From the NCBI GenBank assembly GCA_023238725.1, contig CM041546.1, forward strand, positions 24,816,085 to 24,880,084: a stretch of 64,000 bases of DNA, read 5' to 3'. This DNA comes from Scortum barcoo. Lineage: Eukaryota > Chordata > Actinopteri > Centrarchiformes > Terapontidae. How positions within the stretch are numbered: position 1 is the stretch's first letter; every line of letters begins with the position of its first letter. Of this stretch, positions 34,704 to 46,800 are shown piece by piece. A model generated the notes under the pieces. That model was given only the letters and a program-made list of their open reading frames with translations. It was not told the DNA's origin and did not search any database. The position numbers and the translations under genes were made by a program.

Positions 34704-37700
34704 ATGTTTGTAGCTCGCAGTATCGCCGCGGATCACAAAGATCTCATCCACGATGTGTCGTATGACTTCCACGGCCGGAGAATGGCGACCTGCTCCAGCG
34801 ACCAGAGTGTGAAGGTAACGAGGCTAACGTGAACTCTGCATCAGGCTGCTCCTGTTAGCCTTAGCTGCCCCGGCTATCTGCTTCACGTTACACACTTTAT
34901 CAGCAGCTTCAGCTCACCGTTGAATCAGGCGACCCCAGTTTTACACCACACTTTACACCGATCACTGAATCCTCTGCTAATCCTGACTTTATCTCTGAGT
35001 TTAGCTGGTTTGCTCGCCATGCTGTGGACTGTAAGCTGTGGTAGCTGGAGGTGTAGCACAGTAGTGATGTAAACACTGCAGAGTTGGCTGATAACAACAA
35101 TATGCCTTAAAATACTCCTGCGTGCTTATAACAGCTGGAAATTAGAGGGTATCATCTATTTTCAATGTGTTTTTCAGTTCAGGCTCTCCTAGTGAAGAGA
35201 TGATATGATCTTTACAAGTGTGCACACTGATAATTGGAAGTTGTCTTTACACTGTTTCTCATCTTGTTTCTCTCAGGTATGGGACAAAAGTGAGAATGGA
35301 GAGTGGCACTGCACAGCCAGTTGGAAGGTAAACCACCTGCTGCTGTTTGATCCGGGTAATCTAGTAAAGGCTTCCCTGGATTATTGTCTACTCAGACAGT
35401 GTTATTGCACACCAGCGCTTGCGTAATTTACTCTATTATTTGTGTCCTAGAGAGTGACATCTTGTTATGTGATATTGATTTCCTCCTCTGTGCAGACGCA
35501 CAGTGGCTCAGTGTGGAGGGTGACCTGGGCTCATCCAGAGTTCGGGCAGGTTCTGGCGTCATGCTCTTTCGACAGGACAGCTGCTGTCTGGGAAGAGATT
35601 GTAGGAGAATCCAATGACAAACAGAGAGGACTGAGCCACTGGGTGAGCGCAACTCCATTATCCTCACTTGTATTTCTTCATCTCAGACAGCTCATCAGTT
35701 CAGTGAGGTGTGGTTGTCACAATGAAGCTCACTACATGCTTCAGTTCTGTTCAACAATCTTCCCAGGTCACTGCCGGTCGTCACTTTGCCATAGCTTTCT
35801 GTTGGATACGAGATCTGACCCCAGGTATCTCACATTGTTCTGCTTTAGATAAAGAGAACCACACTAGTGGACAGCAGAACCTCAGTGACCGATGTGAAGT
35901 TTGCCCCTAAACACATGGGCCTGATGTTGACCACCTGCTCTGCGGACGGAGTGGTGAGGATCTACGAGGCGCCCGACGTGATGAACCTGAGTCAGTGGTC
36001 GCTGCAGCACGAGATCTCCTGCAAGCTCAGCTGCAGCTGCATCTCTTGGAACCCCTCAAGGTTAGAGCACGGCTTTAATTTGTATCAGGAAGTGTCATGT
36101 CTTTGAAATGTGTACAACATTTTTTAGTTCTTCTTCATTCCCAATCCTTGTTGAGTTTTATCTTGCTTTGCATAAAAGCAAGTGAGAGGAGATGAAGCTG
36201 CAATGATTTAGTGATTTGTTGATCAACAGAAAATTAATTGACAGCCATCCAGTCGTAAATCATAGTTCGTGGTGTGAAAAAGGCCTGTTGCATTGGGTCA
36301 GAAATCAAATACTCATTATCCTCTAGGACCCCCCTGCCCCTGCTCATAAACGCTCCATTGCCCCGCAGTAACCTGGTGGGAGAACATTACTGCCCTCATG
36401 TGCTCCTCACACACTTTTATTATGAGTTGAAAAGTGTAATTACAACTTGATGTGTACATCTCAACTTCTTAGCTTTCATTTTCTAAAACCACATTAACCT
36501 GTGTGCAAAATATACTGCAGAGCACGTATCAAAGAGGAGATGCTACTATCATCAGGTTGTGGCACAGAGTGAGAAAAGTATTGCTCAGTAAGTGTTTGTA
36601 ACAGCAATGTACTTCATGAATCTTTGTTCAGTCTTTTCTACAGAAACAGTTATGTAAGTGAAGTAGCATAAAGTGAAGTAAACACACTCGTTGTGGCTTT
36701 GCTGCAATGACTAATAACCTTTCCTTATTAGCCAGCAACTACGTACTGAAGACATTCCATTTCATCATTTATGTCAACATTAAAAGAAGAAAACAGTCAT
36801 TCAGTTATGTTACATTTACTGCTTTGGGTAGTTTCTGGCAGACCAGTGTTAAATTCAAGACATTCTGTCACTTGACCTTTTTAAAGACGAGGTTTTCTGC
36901 TGCTGAACTTTAAAGGTGAACTGTGACCTCCCAACAGCCTGTTAGATGATACAGTTGGAGTTTGAGATTGTGTCAGTGTAATCTGGTGTTTTTGCTCCCT
37001 GGCAGCTCTCGGGCCCACCCGCCAATGTTTGCAGTGGGGAGCGACGACAGTAACGTAACGTATGGTGGGAAAGTTCAGATCTATGAGTACAATGAAAACA
37101 CAAGGTAGGTATTCCTCCAGTGTGATTGTGTATGTCAACCTTTTATACCAATGGAAACTACACAAAATTATTCTTGTACATTTTTAATAATAGTTTATTT
37201 TTGTAATCAATGTTAAAAAGGAAATACGCTAAAGCCGAGACACTGATGACCGTCACCGATGCAGTCCATGACATTGCATTTGCTCCAAACTTGGGAAGAT
37301 CTTTCCACGTGCTCGCCATCGCGACAAAAGACGTCAGGATCTTTAAGCTCGTTCCCATGAGGTGACTAATTCAGGTTTTATTCTCTATATTGTCGAAGTT
37401 GTCATGTGATGGACTCATTACTACTCAGATTAGAGTAGTCACTGAAGTACTGCCTTTCACATTTGAAATAAAGTAAGAAACAGTTCATACATGCTGCATA
37501 TGGAGACATTTAAAAGATTTAACTCTACAGCTGCTGACGTGTTTGAAATGAGAACCTTCTGCTTTGTCAATGACTTTCCCGTAACTTGGATCCTTCTGAC
37601 AGGAAAGAGAGCACCTCTACAGGACCCACCAAGTTTGAGGTGCAGATTGTGGCTCAGTTCGACAACCATAACTCCCAGGTGTGGCGCGTGAGCTGGAACA

Positions 37701-40700
37701 TCACCAGCACCCTGCTGGCCTCTTCAGGGGATGATGGCTGTGTTCGCCTCTGGAAAGGTGCGAGGTTGTTTTTGGCTGCTGTTGATGACTGCTCAACTGT
37801 GTGTGACATTGTTTAAAATGCAGGTTTTTCCAGTGCAGAGTGACTAAGGCTGATGCGTTGTCTGTACCTGTCAGTTTAAGAATGATGAATGAGAAAGATC
37901 AACTTCATAAACAGAGCTCAAGTAGAGTGTTAAGACCGGTTCACTCCAAATCCAGAAAACGTGGTCACCTTCACCCTGCCTCTCTTTATTCGTACTAATT
38001 GTTAAGGGCGTTACAGGCGCTTAATGCATCTGTGTAGTGATGTGCATCAGCAAATCTTTAGTCGCTTGATGTAGTTTAGATTTTGCCTTCCAATCTTTTC
38101 ATACATGCTACCAAGTACAAATTAATCAAATTCATAAAATTTACTTTAGAGTTTGTCATTGATCCCCTAACGATACATGCAGTCATTCTCAAAGCATCAG
38201 AGTTCAGTTCATGATGTTGATTCTTGTGTTTGTAGAATAGACGTAGTGAACTGGAAAGCTATGATGACTGTAACCTCAGACATCCACTAGATACATGTGT
38301 GTCATGTTGTGGTAGTATCACGGGTTTGTCACATCTCTAGTATTGCTACAAGTTGTTGCTACAAGGATATTGAAAACAGGTTTGCAGTTCATTCATATAG
38401 TTCATCATTTCGTGGCTGTACTTTAATGGTTTTAATGACTGTACCCAGATTATTCTGTGTCAGTGTGTCCTGAACAGTTATCATCAATATCAATATCATC
38501 AGAAGAAAAACCATAGCGTTCCTCCTGCTTAACAGACTGGAGCAAGACAGTCATAAACACACTAACTACTAACTAAACTAGTGTTCTTCTATCTGTGTAC
38601 ATGCATACATATACACATATTTGCACAATGTATGTAATTATGTAAGTGCAAAGTGAAAAGCTAATGAAAACCATTATTTAACCTGCAATCACTTATTTCT
38701 TGGCCATTTGGAGCCACCAGAAACCAGCTGTGAACATAGTGCTGTGTTAGCGAAACAGTTGTGTATTTACACATCCGGCAGACACGGATCAACATTATCA
38801 TTCATATGGAGTCATGTTTGTGTCCATCTGATGAATGTAAGGCTGATACTGACTGTCCTTTTATTTACTTTGATTTGGTCTCCACTAACACCTGAGAAGA
38901 AGCCGCTAGTAGATGTGTCACTATGTTCACTAACTAGTTGCTAACTGTGTCTGTCTGCTGTTTGGTGCGGGGCAGGCATTGTACATTGGAACTGTAGAGC
39001 TTTTCTGCTGAAAACAGCTGCCCGCTGTGGACAGAAATGGTGCTGTGAGAGCAGTATGAGTGATCCAGACAGTAAAGTTGACACCAGAAAATCAAAACAC
39101 TGAGCTGAAATACGCTGGAAAGCTCAGTCCAACTAAGCAGAACGGCAGAGTTAGGTGATATTTCTGCCTGCGTTGATCATTATTGAGTTAATCTGAATAA
39201 TGGCTGTATGGTAGAGGAGCGGGCTGGTCTTGCACAAGTAAAGCCGGTGCGTTGGAGGAACGAGTTTCACTTGAGCCATAAGATAGATGTATCAGTCACC
39301 CTTTTCCCCTTTGCTTGGGTTCATAGTAAATGACACACTTTGAGTCACTTGTTGATAGTGTCATAAACAGTATGAGCACTGGTCTGATTATTCTGATTTG
39401 TCCCCATGCAGCTAACTACATGGACAACTGGAAGTGCACAGGCATCCTGAAGGGCGACGGCAGCCCGCTCACCGGTTCGTCCGGTCAGCCCACAGCCATG
39501 AGCACGGTGGTGGGCTCCTCGGTTCAGACCTCCCAGAATGCCCTGAATGGGATGTCTGCAGGAAGGTAGGTGGTGTGGTGTGCCTGACGCCACTCACCCA
39601 GCCCCGCCCGAGCCAGTCAGAACTGACAACTTATCATGCCTCACACTGACTGGGACTGTAGCTGCTCACTGACAAACTCCTCGGGCCCACACTGACCAAA
39701 TGTTGCACTCATGCAAAGAGCTTGGCTTCCAGCATACAGATTGTCAGAATCGAGCCTGTGGATTTGGATGTGTTGTGGTGTTTTTTTTTTTGGTTTTTTT
39801 TTCTTTTTAAATATAGTTTCCTCTTTGTACTGATGCATGTTCTAAGAATGTTTTCATGTTTCCACTTTGCATTGTGAGTGTTAGGGCTAAACATTTTCTT
39901 GGTATAAAAAGTAAAATAAACCTGTCTATATGAATTTGATATGTGACTATTATTTCTAATGCTAGAGCTATCTTGGAATATACAGGGGAGTCTTTGTGTT
40001 GGGTATCCTTAATTTGTAAATATTGGAAAATTTGATGAGCTTCGGTGTACTACAGCTCAACATCCAACATGTTTGTGTCTATTTCCACTTTGAAATAAGC
40101 AGTTAAATCAAAGGTCAGTCATTTCCTCAACATTTCTTCTCCTCATTTCAATTTGAATGTATCCTTGAGCAGGTGTTGCCAAACTCTTTGCTGAGCAGAA
40201 TGACAGCTTGAATGAACCTCATTAACCAACTGCAATAACATCAGGGTACGGTATAAACAGTCACTATGGGTGTGAGTACAGCCATTGACATTTATGGCTT
40301 TGAAATGTGACTATGTAACCTTTGAAAGAGAAGAGAACACATTCCCTCCCTTCAAATAAAAGCAATAAAACTCACCCTTTCTCAAGTCAGTACACTCTGT
40401 GTTTTTACTTACTCTGGTAAGACCAGTATCTCAGTTGCTAATGGTGGCAAAACATCAAGTATGAATTGCTCTGTAAAAGACATTGCAGAAACCATTATCC
40501 TGTAATTGTCACCTGCAGCCAGAGTGGCAGCTGTTAAACTCAGACTTGCTTTAAAATTAGGATTATAAATGAGCAGACATTCCCATTTGATTTTTATGGG
40601 AAGCAAATTAAAAATTTAAAAGCCATGAAGCTAAAAAGGGCTGCTTTTTTTTTAAATCAGCGTTGGTGTGTGGCTGTATTTATGTTCAACTTAATAACCT

Positions 40701-41641
40701 CTAACTTGACATAACCCCTGTATTTATTATTCTTGTTGTTTTTCGCCTCAACCTTTGAGTCACTTCTAACCTGAGTAACACAGTATTTGTGTAATCTGTG
40801 TATAGAATAATTAACTTTGCACCCAGGTTGGATTTTGTAATGCAGTCTGTGAAATTACTTTGCATAAAAGTTGTCTTGAATCCCAATTCCTTGTTGACAA
40901 ATTGAGTGTGAGGTGGGGTTTGTTGAAGTAATGTATTGTACTGCTTGTTGCATGCAGGATTGGCAAGAGAGCCCCCTTTGCCCCTCCTCTGCGGCAGCTG
41001 ACCTCTCCAAAGATATACCAGCATCCTGCATATTACTAATGTCTCCTCTGCATCAGCTACCATTTGGCCTTGTGTTAATACATCTGAAATGTGTGTGAGT
41101 CATGGCCCAGCTGAATATTTGGGTATTACTGGTTAAGGGCTCTGCTTTGGCATCGAGACCACATGATTTGGTTTCCACTTCCACTTTTATTCCAGCATGT
41201 TTGCCCCTGGTTCACTCTTTTAATGACATTGCACATACAAAAAAAATAAACTTATGTTACTGCACTGTCCGCCATTCTCCTTTCCCCTTTTGTTTCTACA
41301 GCATACATGCATCCTTTCTGCATTTAATCTCTCATTTCTACTTCCTGTCACTTGTTTTCCATCTGTATTCCATTGTCATCGTTTTCTCCCTGTCCGTTTA
41401 TGTGTCGTCTTTGTCTCTGTCATTCCCTTTTTGTTTTTTTTTTTTTTTTTTTCATTGCCTCAGGTATTTCTTTCCGCCTCTGGATTCTCCCAGAGCGGGG
41501 ACCAGGTATGGTCATCTGCTGCCTCCCTCCTCCCTCATAGAGCACTGTGATGCTGAGCCCATTCAGCCTCAGCAACAGGCTCTTCCCCACAGACACTCTT
41601 CCAGAGCACTGCTGCCCTTACCCGAAGCTGAAGGGCAGTGA
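34704..41641 (+). CDS. seh1l: Nucleoporin SEH1-like (SEH1L), complete, 9 coding exons
   Basis: WD40 beta-propeller protein of the nuclear-pore Y (Nup107-160) complex, also needed at kinetochores, and part of GATOR2 in mTORC1 control. The product is 415 residues (human long form about 421). It starts MFVARSIAADHKDLIHDVSY, followed by blade blocks HGRRMATCSSDQSVKVWD, THSGSVWRVTWAHPEFGQVL, SCSFDRTAAVWEE, VTDVKFAPKHMGLMLTTCSA, HDIAFAPNLGRSFHVLAIAT and SQVWRVSWN, with GDDGCVRLWK just after. The C-terminal part (from about residue 357) is the long-isoform tail, beginning YFFPPLDSPRAG. Near residue 220 the loop reads SNVTYGG, unlike the human loop I remember. A short isoform can end inside exon 8's donor. 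Divergent from ptpn2 and 2.2 kb upstream of cep192. Confidence 0.97.
36198..36247. repeat. Short repeat fragment in seh1l intron 4
   Basis: GCTGCAATGATTTAGTGATT followed by GATCAACAGAAAATTAATTG resembles the end of an ATCGATTAAT-rich teleost element related in style to the one at 32,680-33,001. Only one end is preserved. Confidence 0.4.
39566..39569 (+). other. seh1l: Short seh1l isoform stop formed by the exon 8 donor
   Basis: Exon 8 ends GGA AG and the intron starts GTAGG. If the intron is not removed, the frame reads GGA AGG TAG: one arginine and then a stop whose TA is part of the donor. The product would end SAGR at about 358 residues. AATAAA sites at 39,915-39,920, 40,355-40,360 and 40,364-40,369 could end such a transcript. 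Confidence 0.5.
39915..39920 (+). promoter_or_regulatory. seh1l: Intronic poly(A) signal candidate in seh1l intron 8
   Basis: AATAAA about 350 nt after the exon 8 donor, followed by TG/T-rich sequence. Two more AATAAA sites at 40,355-40,360 and 40,364-40,369. Use of any of them would fix the short isoform. Confidence 0.4.
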
Positions 41642-41723
41642 TGTTGGGGGGGGGAAGTTAGCTCAAATAAGAGGGGACAAGGTTGGGGGAAAGGCAAGGG
41701 CTGCACAACCGCTATCCATTTAT

Positions 41724-41729
41724 AATAAA
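41724..41729 (+). promoter_or_regulatory. seh1l: Poly(A) signal candidates for the long seh1l mRNA
   Basis: AATAAA 83 nt after the stop codon, followed by a T-rich stretch. A second AATAAA is at 41,886-41,891. Confidence 0.5.
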
Positions 41730-41891
41730 AACCTTCCTTTGTTTTCTCTTTCTGTTTTCTAATGTTCTTTTTCCTGTTGCATAAATGAGAAAATGTGTTT
41801 GAAGAGATCATGAAGATTTTGTGAAATTTGCATTGTATAGCCAAGAAAGCCATTTTGATTATTATTTTATTGCCGATATTTGAATAATAAA

Positions 41892-43020
41892 CTAAACATT
41901 TGCCATATTTAGTTTTGTATTCTAGTGATTTAAGTTAGTGGAATCTGCGGTAAAAAGCATGTCCATGTAATGTGTATTTTTGGGGAGGTCATGAAACAAT
42001 GTGTCAGCTGGTAAATCAGAACATAGAAAGGCAATTTTTTTTCTTTTTTTTTTTCTTTTTCTTTTCTTAAGGATACTGACAACCTCAACCATCAGTGCCT
42101 GCAGAGGAAATGTTTATAATTATCACTCGGTGCTCATGGAGGTCAGAATAAATGCTATAAGACATTAAAAGGATGTTATTTTTGACTGTTTTTCCTTCAC
42201 ACACACAAACAGAAGCTGACAGCATTCATGACTGACTGACTACCATGTGAGACAGCTCTTCTGTGGAAATAGCATATGATTCATTATCACACATTTTGGT
42301 ATTTTTGAATCTTGAGTTGGATGAGGAAAATAACAGTTATTCCTGCAACATGATGAATGATATTCTAAAACTTATCAAGAGGCATTATGGACTTTTTAAA
42401 TGGATGAGACCTGTATTACGAAACAGAAATATCAGACTTAGTCCTCATTATAGGTTTGATTTGGCCTGCTGAAGTGTCTCAAGAGATTCTTCCGTGGGGA
42501 TCAGTTCAGGAACACATGATGTGTGATGTATGAGGTGTTTCTCTCAACAATTTACCCTTAAATCTGGGCAATAAACAGTATTCTGGTTGTTTTGAAGGGG
42601 GAGATACTATTTCATTTAGTGGCTCACTCAAATAGATGCTGCTCAAAAGCTGGAATGCATGAGATGGCAGATCTCCCAGCAGGCAGCTGTCTGCTAACCC
42701 AGGCATTCTTGCAGCTGCTTGACAGAACACATGATACAGTAAACTCTCCTTGGACATTAACTATCACACCATACATCTGTGGTTTAATGTCCTCATGTAT
42801 GCAAGAGAAAATCTTTCACTTAACTTTAACCAGTGAGCTTATTTTAACATTAATGGAATAATTCAATACATTTACAGTGGGTTTTTAGTATTCATTTATA
42901 CCTTCATTTTCAGATACATCATGGCTGGAGTGTAAAAATAAGCACCCCCTTTCTTTCATTCATCTTGTAAGGACAGGCAGCCTTTTGATACATCCAAACT
43001 GCCCCAAGTGCCCAAACACA
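41892..43020. other. seh1l-cep192 spacer, no gene seen
   Basis: AT-rich intergenic DNA with T-rich runs near 42,030-42,070. I find no exon on either strand. Confidence 0.55.
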
Positions 43021-43150
43021 GCAGACTGACGCGAATCTTATCCAATCATGAGTGGCTATGTCGTGTCGTCCAATCAAAGTGCTTTAAATTAGTTAAGTGC
43101 CGCCCACAAAACATGACGCCGACGCGGGCTTCCTGTGGCTTCTGGGCGCT
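43021..43150 (+). promoter_or_regulatory. cep192: cep192 promoter with paired CCAAT boxes
   Basis: Two CCAAT boxes in the same orientation, at 43,042-43,046 and 43,070-43,074, are 28 bp apart. A TTTAAA lies near 43,082-43,087 and a CpG-rich segment follows (GACGCCGACGCGGGC). Paired NF-Y boxes at about three helical turns are typical of G2/M genes. The TTTAAA is only a weak stand-in for a CHR element (TTTGAA). Cell-cycle control is inference. Confidence 0.5.
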
Positions 43151-43333
43151 GCTCCGTCCCCGAAACTGTTGCATGGTTCGTTAGATATGTGTGATTTTAG
43201 GCGATAATGACAAACTCAGGTGTTTGGAAAGTCGGAAAGGAACTTGAGTCCACCTCGCGACGTGTGTGCATCAGTTTATGAGGACAGAAGTGGAGCAGGA
43301 GAAGAGCCGAGGCCTCTGGAGGACTTACTGAAT
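43150..43333 (+). other. cep192: Probable non-coding first exon of cep192
   Basis: A GC-richer segment ends at a GT donor (AAT then GTGAGC at 43,334). An alternative donor, CCT then GTAAGT, is at 43,454. The next exon begins after CCTAG at 43,816 and holds 75 nt of leader before the start codon. The transcription start is not determinable. Confidence 0.4.
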
Positions 43334-43826
43334 GTGAGCTGAACTCAAACTAACGTTAACGTTTTGATTTAATTCAGCCGATGAATCAGACCAGTCTTTA
43401 AAAAAGCTGGATTAAAAAGCAGGATTGAACTAGTTGAGTTGTCTGCGCTGCCTGTAAGTTGACTTCTTTCGAAATGTCCCCTCTAACTTAGTGAACAAAG
43501 ACAGTGAAGGAGCTCGTTAACTCACTTGGAGCGTGCTGACAAACCCACTTGTTTTTAGCAAGTAGCTAGCATTAAAACTTAGCTAACTAGGTAAATGTTC
43601 TCAGTTTCTTTTGCGCGCAGACCGACGTGTATTGAAATAACACACTTCAGAATTCAGAATTGCACTTATTCGTATTTTGCAAACAGCTAACTTTCTCCAG
43701 TGGGTAAACAGACAGATAACTCAAATGGTCCCATCCTTGCTGCTGCACTGTAAACTTCTGAGTTCTCAAAGTAACACCAACCTGTGCTTTACTGCTCCTC
43801 TTTTCTATATCCTAGACACATTACAG

Positions 43827-43841
43827 ATGGTCTTCCCCTGA
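43827..43841 (+). other. Five-codon upstream ORF in the cep192 leader
   Basis: ATG GTC TTC CCC TGA lies 49 nt before the main cep192 ATG, in the exon starting at 43,816. It ends before the main start, so reinitiation is possible. Confidence 0.45.
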
Positions 43842-43890
43842 AGTGGAGTGGAGCCACCCTTTGGCTGTCCCCCCTGCTACATTCAGCACC

Positions 43891-46800
43891 ATGGCAGACA
43901 GTTTCTATAAGCTGGAGGATGAAGCCTTCCCCAGTTTCCTGTGCAGGTCTCTGGACAGCAGCGCTGGCCGAGCCACGCTGGGGAACGTGACACTGGGTTC
44001 AGGCCCTGGACTCCCCGTGGCTGCCTCTACTGTGGCTAAAATTAGACCCGGCTCTGACAACAGGTGGGAGCATGCTGCTGCTTTGGACAGATGTGACTTG
44101 ATGTGGAAACACTCTCATGCATTACTTTCTCAATCATCACACACCCCATTTGTCTATCAGTGTGAAATTATTCCACCTACAGTTTTTGGTGGTTTGTTTA
44201 TTTGTAGCATATGAATGGTACTGTGTGTATTGATATTCAAGGAAAAGATAATGATATATTATAACAAGACATTGATATATGCCTGGTAAATTTATAGGAC
44301 TTTACATGGATACATTTTGTTTCTGAAATTTTCCACAGAAGTAAAAGGAACAACACTGAGGATGTTGATACTGAGCCAGGGTTTAATTGATGAATGTACA
44401 TTTGTAGCTCTGGCTATGATGCAGAGCTGTTTAGTATGTTAGCAGTCAGTTGTTTCGTCAAAGCAGTGCTATGTGACGTTGCTTTACAGAGGAGATCCTG
44501 TTGAAGCGTCATATCTGGAGGGCAGAGAGCTACAGCAGGCCAACGCTCTGTCATCTGTTGCAGAACAGCCCAAGTTTGCCCTCAGCTTCAAAGATGACTT
44601 GTGAGTACACACATACATGTAGTGCACACTGCTGATTTATGGTTTGAAATGTTCTCTGAGGTCTGTTGAAAAGACGCTTTATCTGATGCTCTTGCTCCGA
44701 GAAATGGTTTTCTAAGTCTTGATGTTTTTCTAGAAATGTGCTCTTTGCCTAATGTACATAACTGTAAATCATGTTTAAATTATAATAGCATTCCTATGAT
44801 TGTTGTGGCTATTCATAATGTCTAAGTAGAGTCATTTGTTTTCCCACCTTCTTTTTCCATGTCATTTTAATATGGTCCTTATTTACATCCTTGTCTACAT
44901 TACAGGGACAATGCAGATGACTTCATTGCAGCCCACCGTTTTTCAGACATGCTGGTGAAGATTAATCTGGATGACACCACATCTCATAACCAACGCTCCA
45001 TGCTGGGGCTTCCTCCCACACAACAGGGCTTGGCCCACGGCCGACCCACAGAACTTGGAACAGGTAAAGCTCTTGCTCCTGTCTAGTTTTAAAGATATAA
45101 CACTGTTCTTCAGCCCGAGACTCAGCAACTCCTTTCTTGGCTGAAATACTTGATCATCTAAAACTACGTGGCCATACAGTACATGTTTTTATTTTATCAT
45201 TTTCTTTGGAGGATACTAATGGACCTCTTTTGTCTTTCTTCACTGACAGATCTGTCAACAGGGCTTCTGACATTTGCCCAATTTGGACATAAAGATAATA
45301 CAGATGCAAAGGTACCAGTTTTGGTGTCACTGTTGTACTTTTTATCTTGCTGTAATTTCTAAACCCCAAAACCCCCAACCAAGCCTCTCTGCATAATGTA
45401 TTTCCCCCAGAAGTTCCTAACAACATACTTGTGAGTAAAAAACAAGTGAAATTCTCTTTCAGGAGATTGATAGCAGTTTTGGTTTCACAGTTATTTCCAT
45501 GCAAATGTGTGTTTTATTGCCAACAAAACTGTGCATAACCTGACTTTATGTTCTCTTTTCCTGGGCAGTCTATACAGGCTCAGCCCTTACCAGCTACATC
45601 TGAGGAGGACAACACGCAGAGTGAGGGAGTGGACAGTGACCACTTCAGTGGCAGTAACTCAAGCTTCCTGGCAAATGAGAAGCTCATGTCTGTGGACAGC
45701 ATAAACAGTGATATCACAGGTATAATTGTCTTTCTAAAAATTTTTTTTTAATCCTGCATAGTATTGCATGTGTTTTACTCTTTGTGCACTTCAGACATCC
45801 TCCATATTTTAATTGCAGAAAATAGATTATCAACATGCTATCAAAGTGCGAGCCATGTTGTGAACATGTTTGATTCCCAGATGATGACATTGATTCGAAC
45901 AACCTGCCTGATGACGAGTTGGAGCTGTATTTCAATAAGCTGGTGCCTCCTGCCATGCAGCGAGGGAGAGTGGAGGGCCAGGAGATTCCTACTGTAAGTA
46001 TCTACAAACAAACTTGTTTTTTGACACCAGCATTAGAGAACAGTTTAATTAAAAGTAACTTTTCAGTCAGATATCATTCCCTTATGTCAATTTTCTCAGC
46101 ATCCCCATTAATAAATGTCATTCTTCAAAGGGAATGCAGGGTGCTGCTGATGACATGTCGAACTCAAGTTCTACAGAACCAGATCAGTATAGGGACCAGT
46201 TCCTTGATGACTTTGATCAGGTGAGAGCATTTACCTCCTCACTGTTTTGTGCCCATGTGATGCTTCCAGCTCATTTATACTATACTCTCATTATAGAAAG
46301 TAGAAAGTACAGATATAAGCTTCGTCCATGAAAATACTGTAGTTGACCCTGATTTTTCAAACTTTCTTTCCTTTTTTTATGAATCATGTATTGGACTCAA
46401 ACAACCATTAGATGTCATCTGCTAAATTTATGTTCCATTTATGTATGTTTTTTTAAAGTCACTGGTATGCCTCACTGTATCTTGTGTACCTTTTTCTTCA
46501 GGAGAACTTTCAAATGCCTCATGTGCGTCTGGCTGCTACGGGTATGGACTCCTGTCCTGCCAGTGATGAAGACACTGAGGATGAACTGGAGTTTTCCAGA
46601 AGGCACAGCAGTACTACCAGGACACGGCTCCTGCCCAGCACCTCCAGACAACTGGTCAAATTTTTTTTTTTTCCCCCAACGTCTCACTATATAATTATTA
46701 GTATCTGCCTCCAAAAATAAAGTAGTATCGAGTAGTACAAAAGAGAATTGCTTGATTGTGCGTCTGTATCTGTGGCTACTTCTTGCTACAGGTTGGAGAG

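Larger units (their letters stand above)
34704..41641 (+). other. seh1l: seh1l coding-exon map
   Basis: Coding exons: 1, 34,704-34,814; 2, 35,277-35,327; 3, 35,496-35,642; 4, 35,849-36,060; 5, 37,006-37,104; 6, 37,221-37,361; 7, 37,603-37,757; 8, 39,412-39,565; 9, 41,464-41,641. Sum 1,248 nt with stop. Intron 7 (37,758-39,411) and intron 8 (39,566-41,463) are the longest; apart from the poly(A) signals in intron 8 I see nothing firm in them. The exon 9 acceptor follows a T19 tract at 41,434-41,452. Confidence 0.93.

Noticed and set aside
39207..39285. Possible tRNA-derived SINE in seh1l intron 7 (GGTAGAGGAGCGGGCTGGTC...)
   Set aside because: Box A resemblance is fair but box B is poor, and no ends or tail can be seen. 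Too weak to list.
41102..41463. Upstream extension of the final seh1l exon as an independent 179-codon protein
   Set aside because: The frame before 41,464 is pyrimidine-rich intron ending in a T19 tract and CAG. Only the part after it matches the SEH1L tail.
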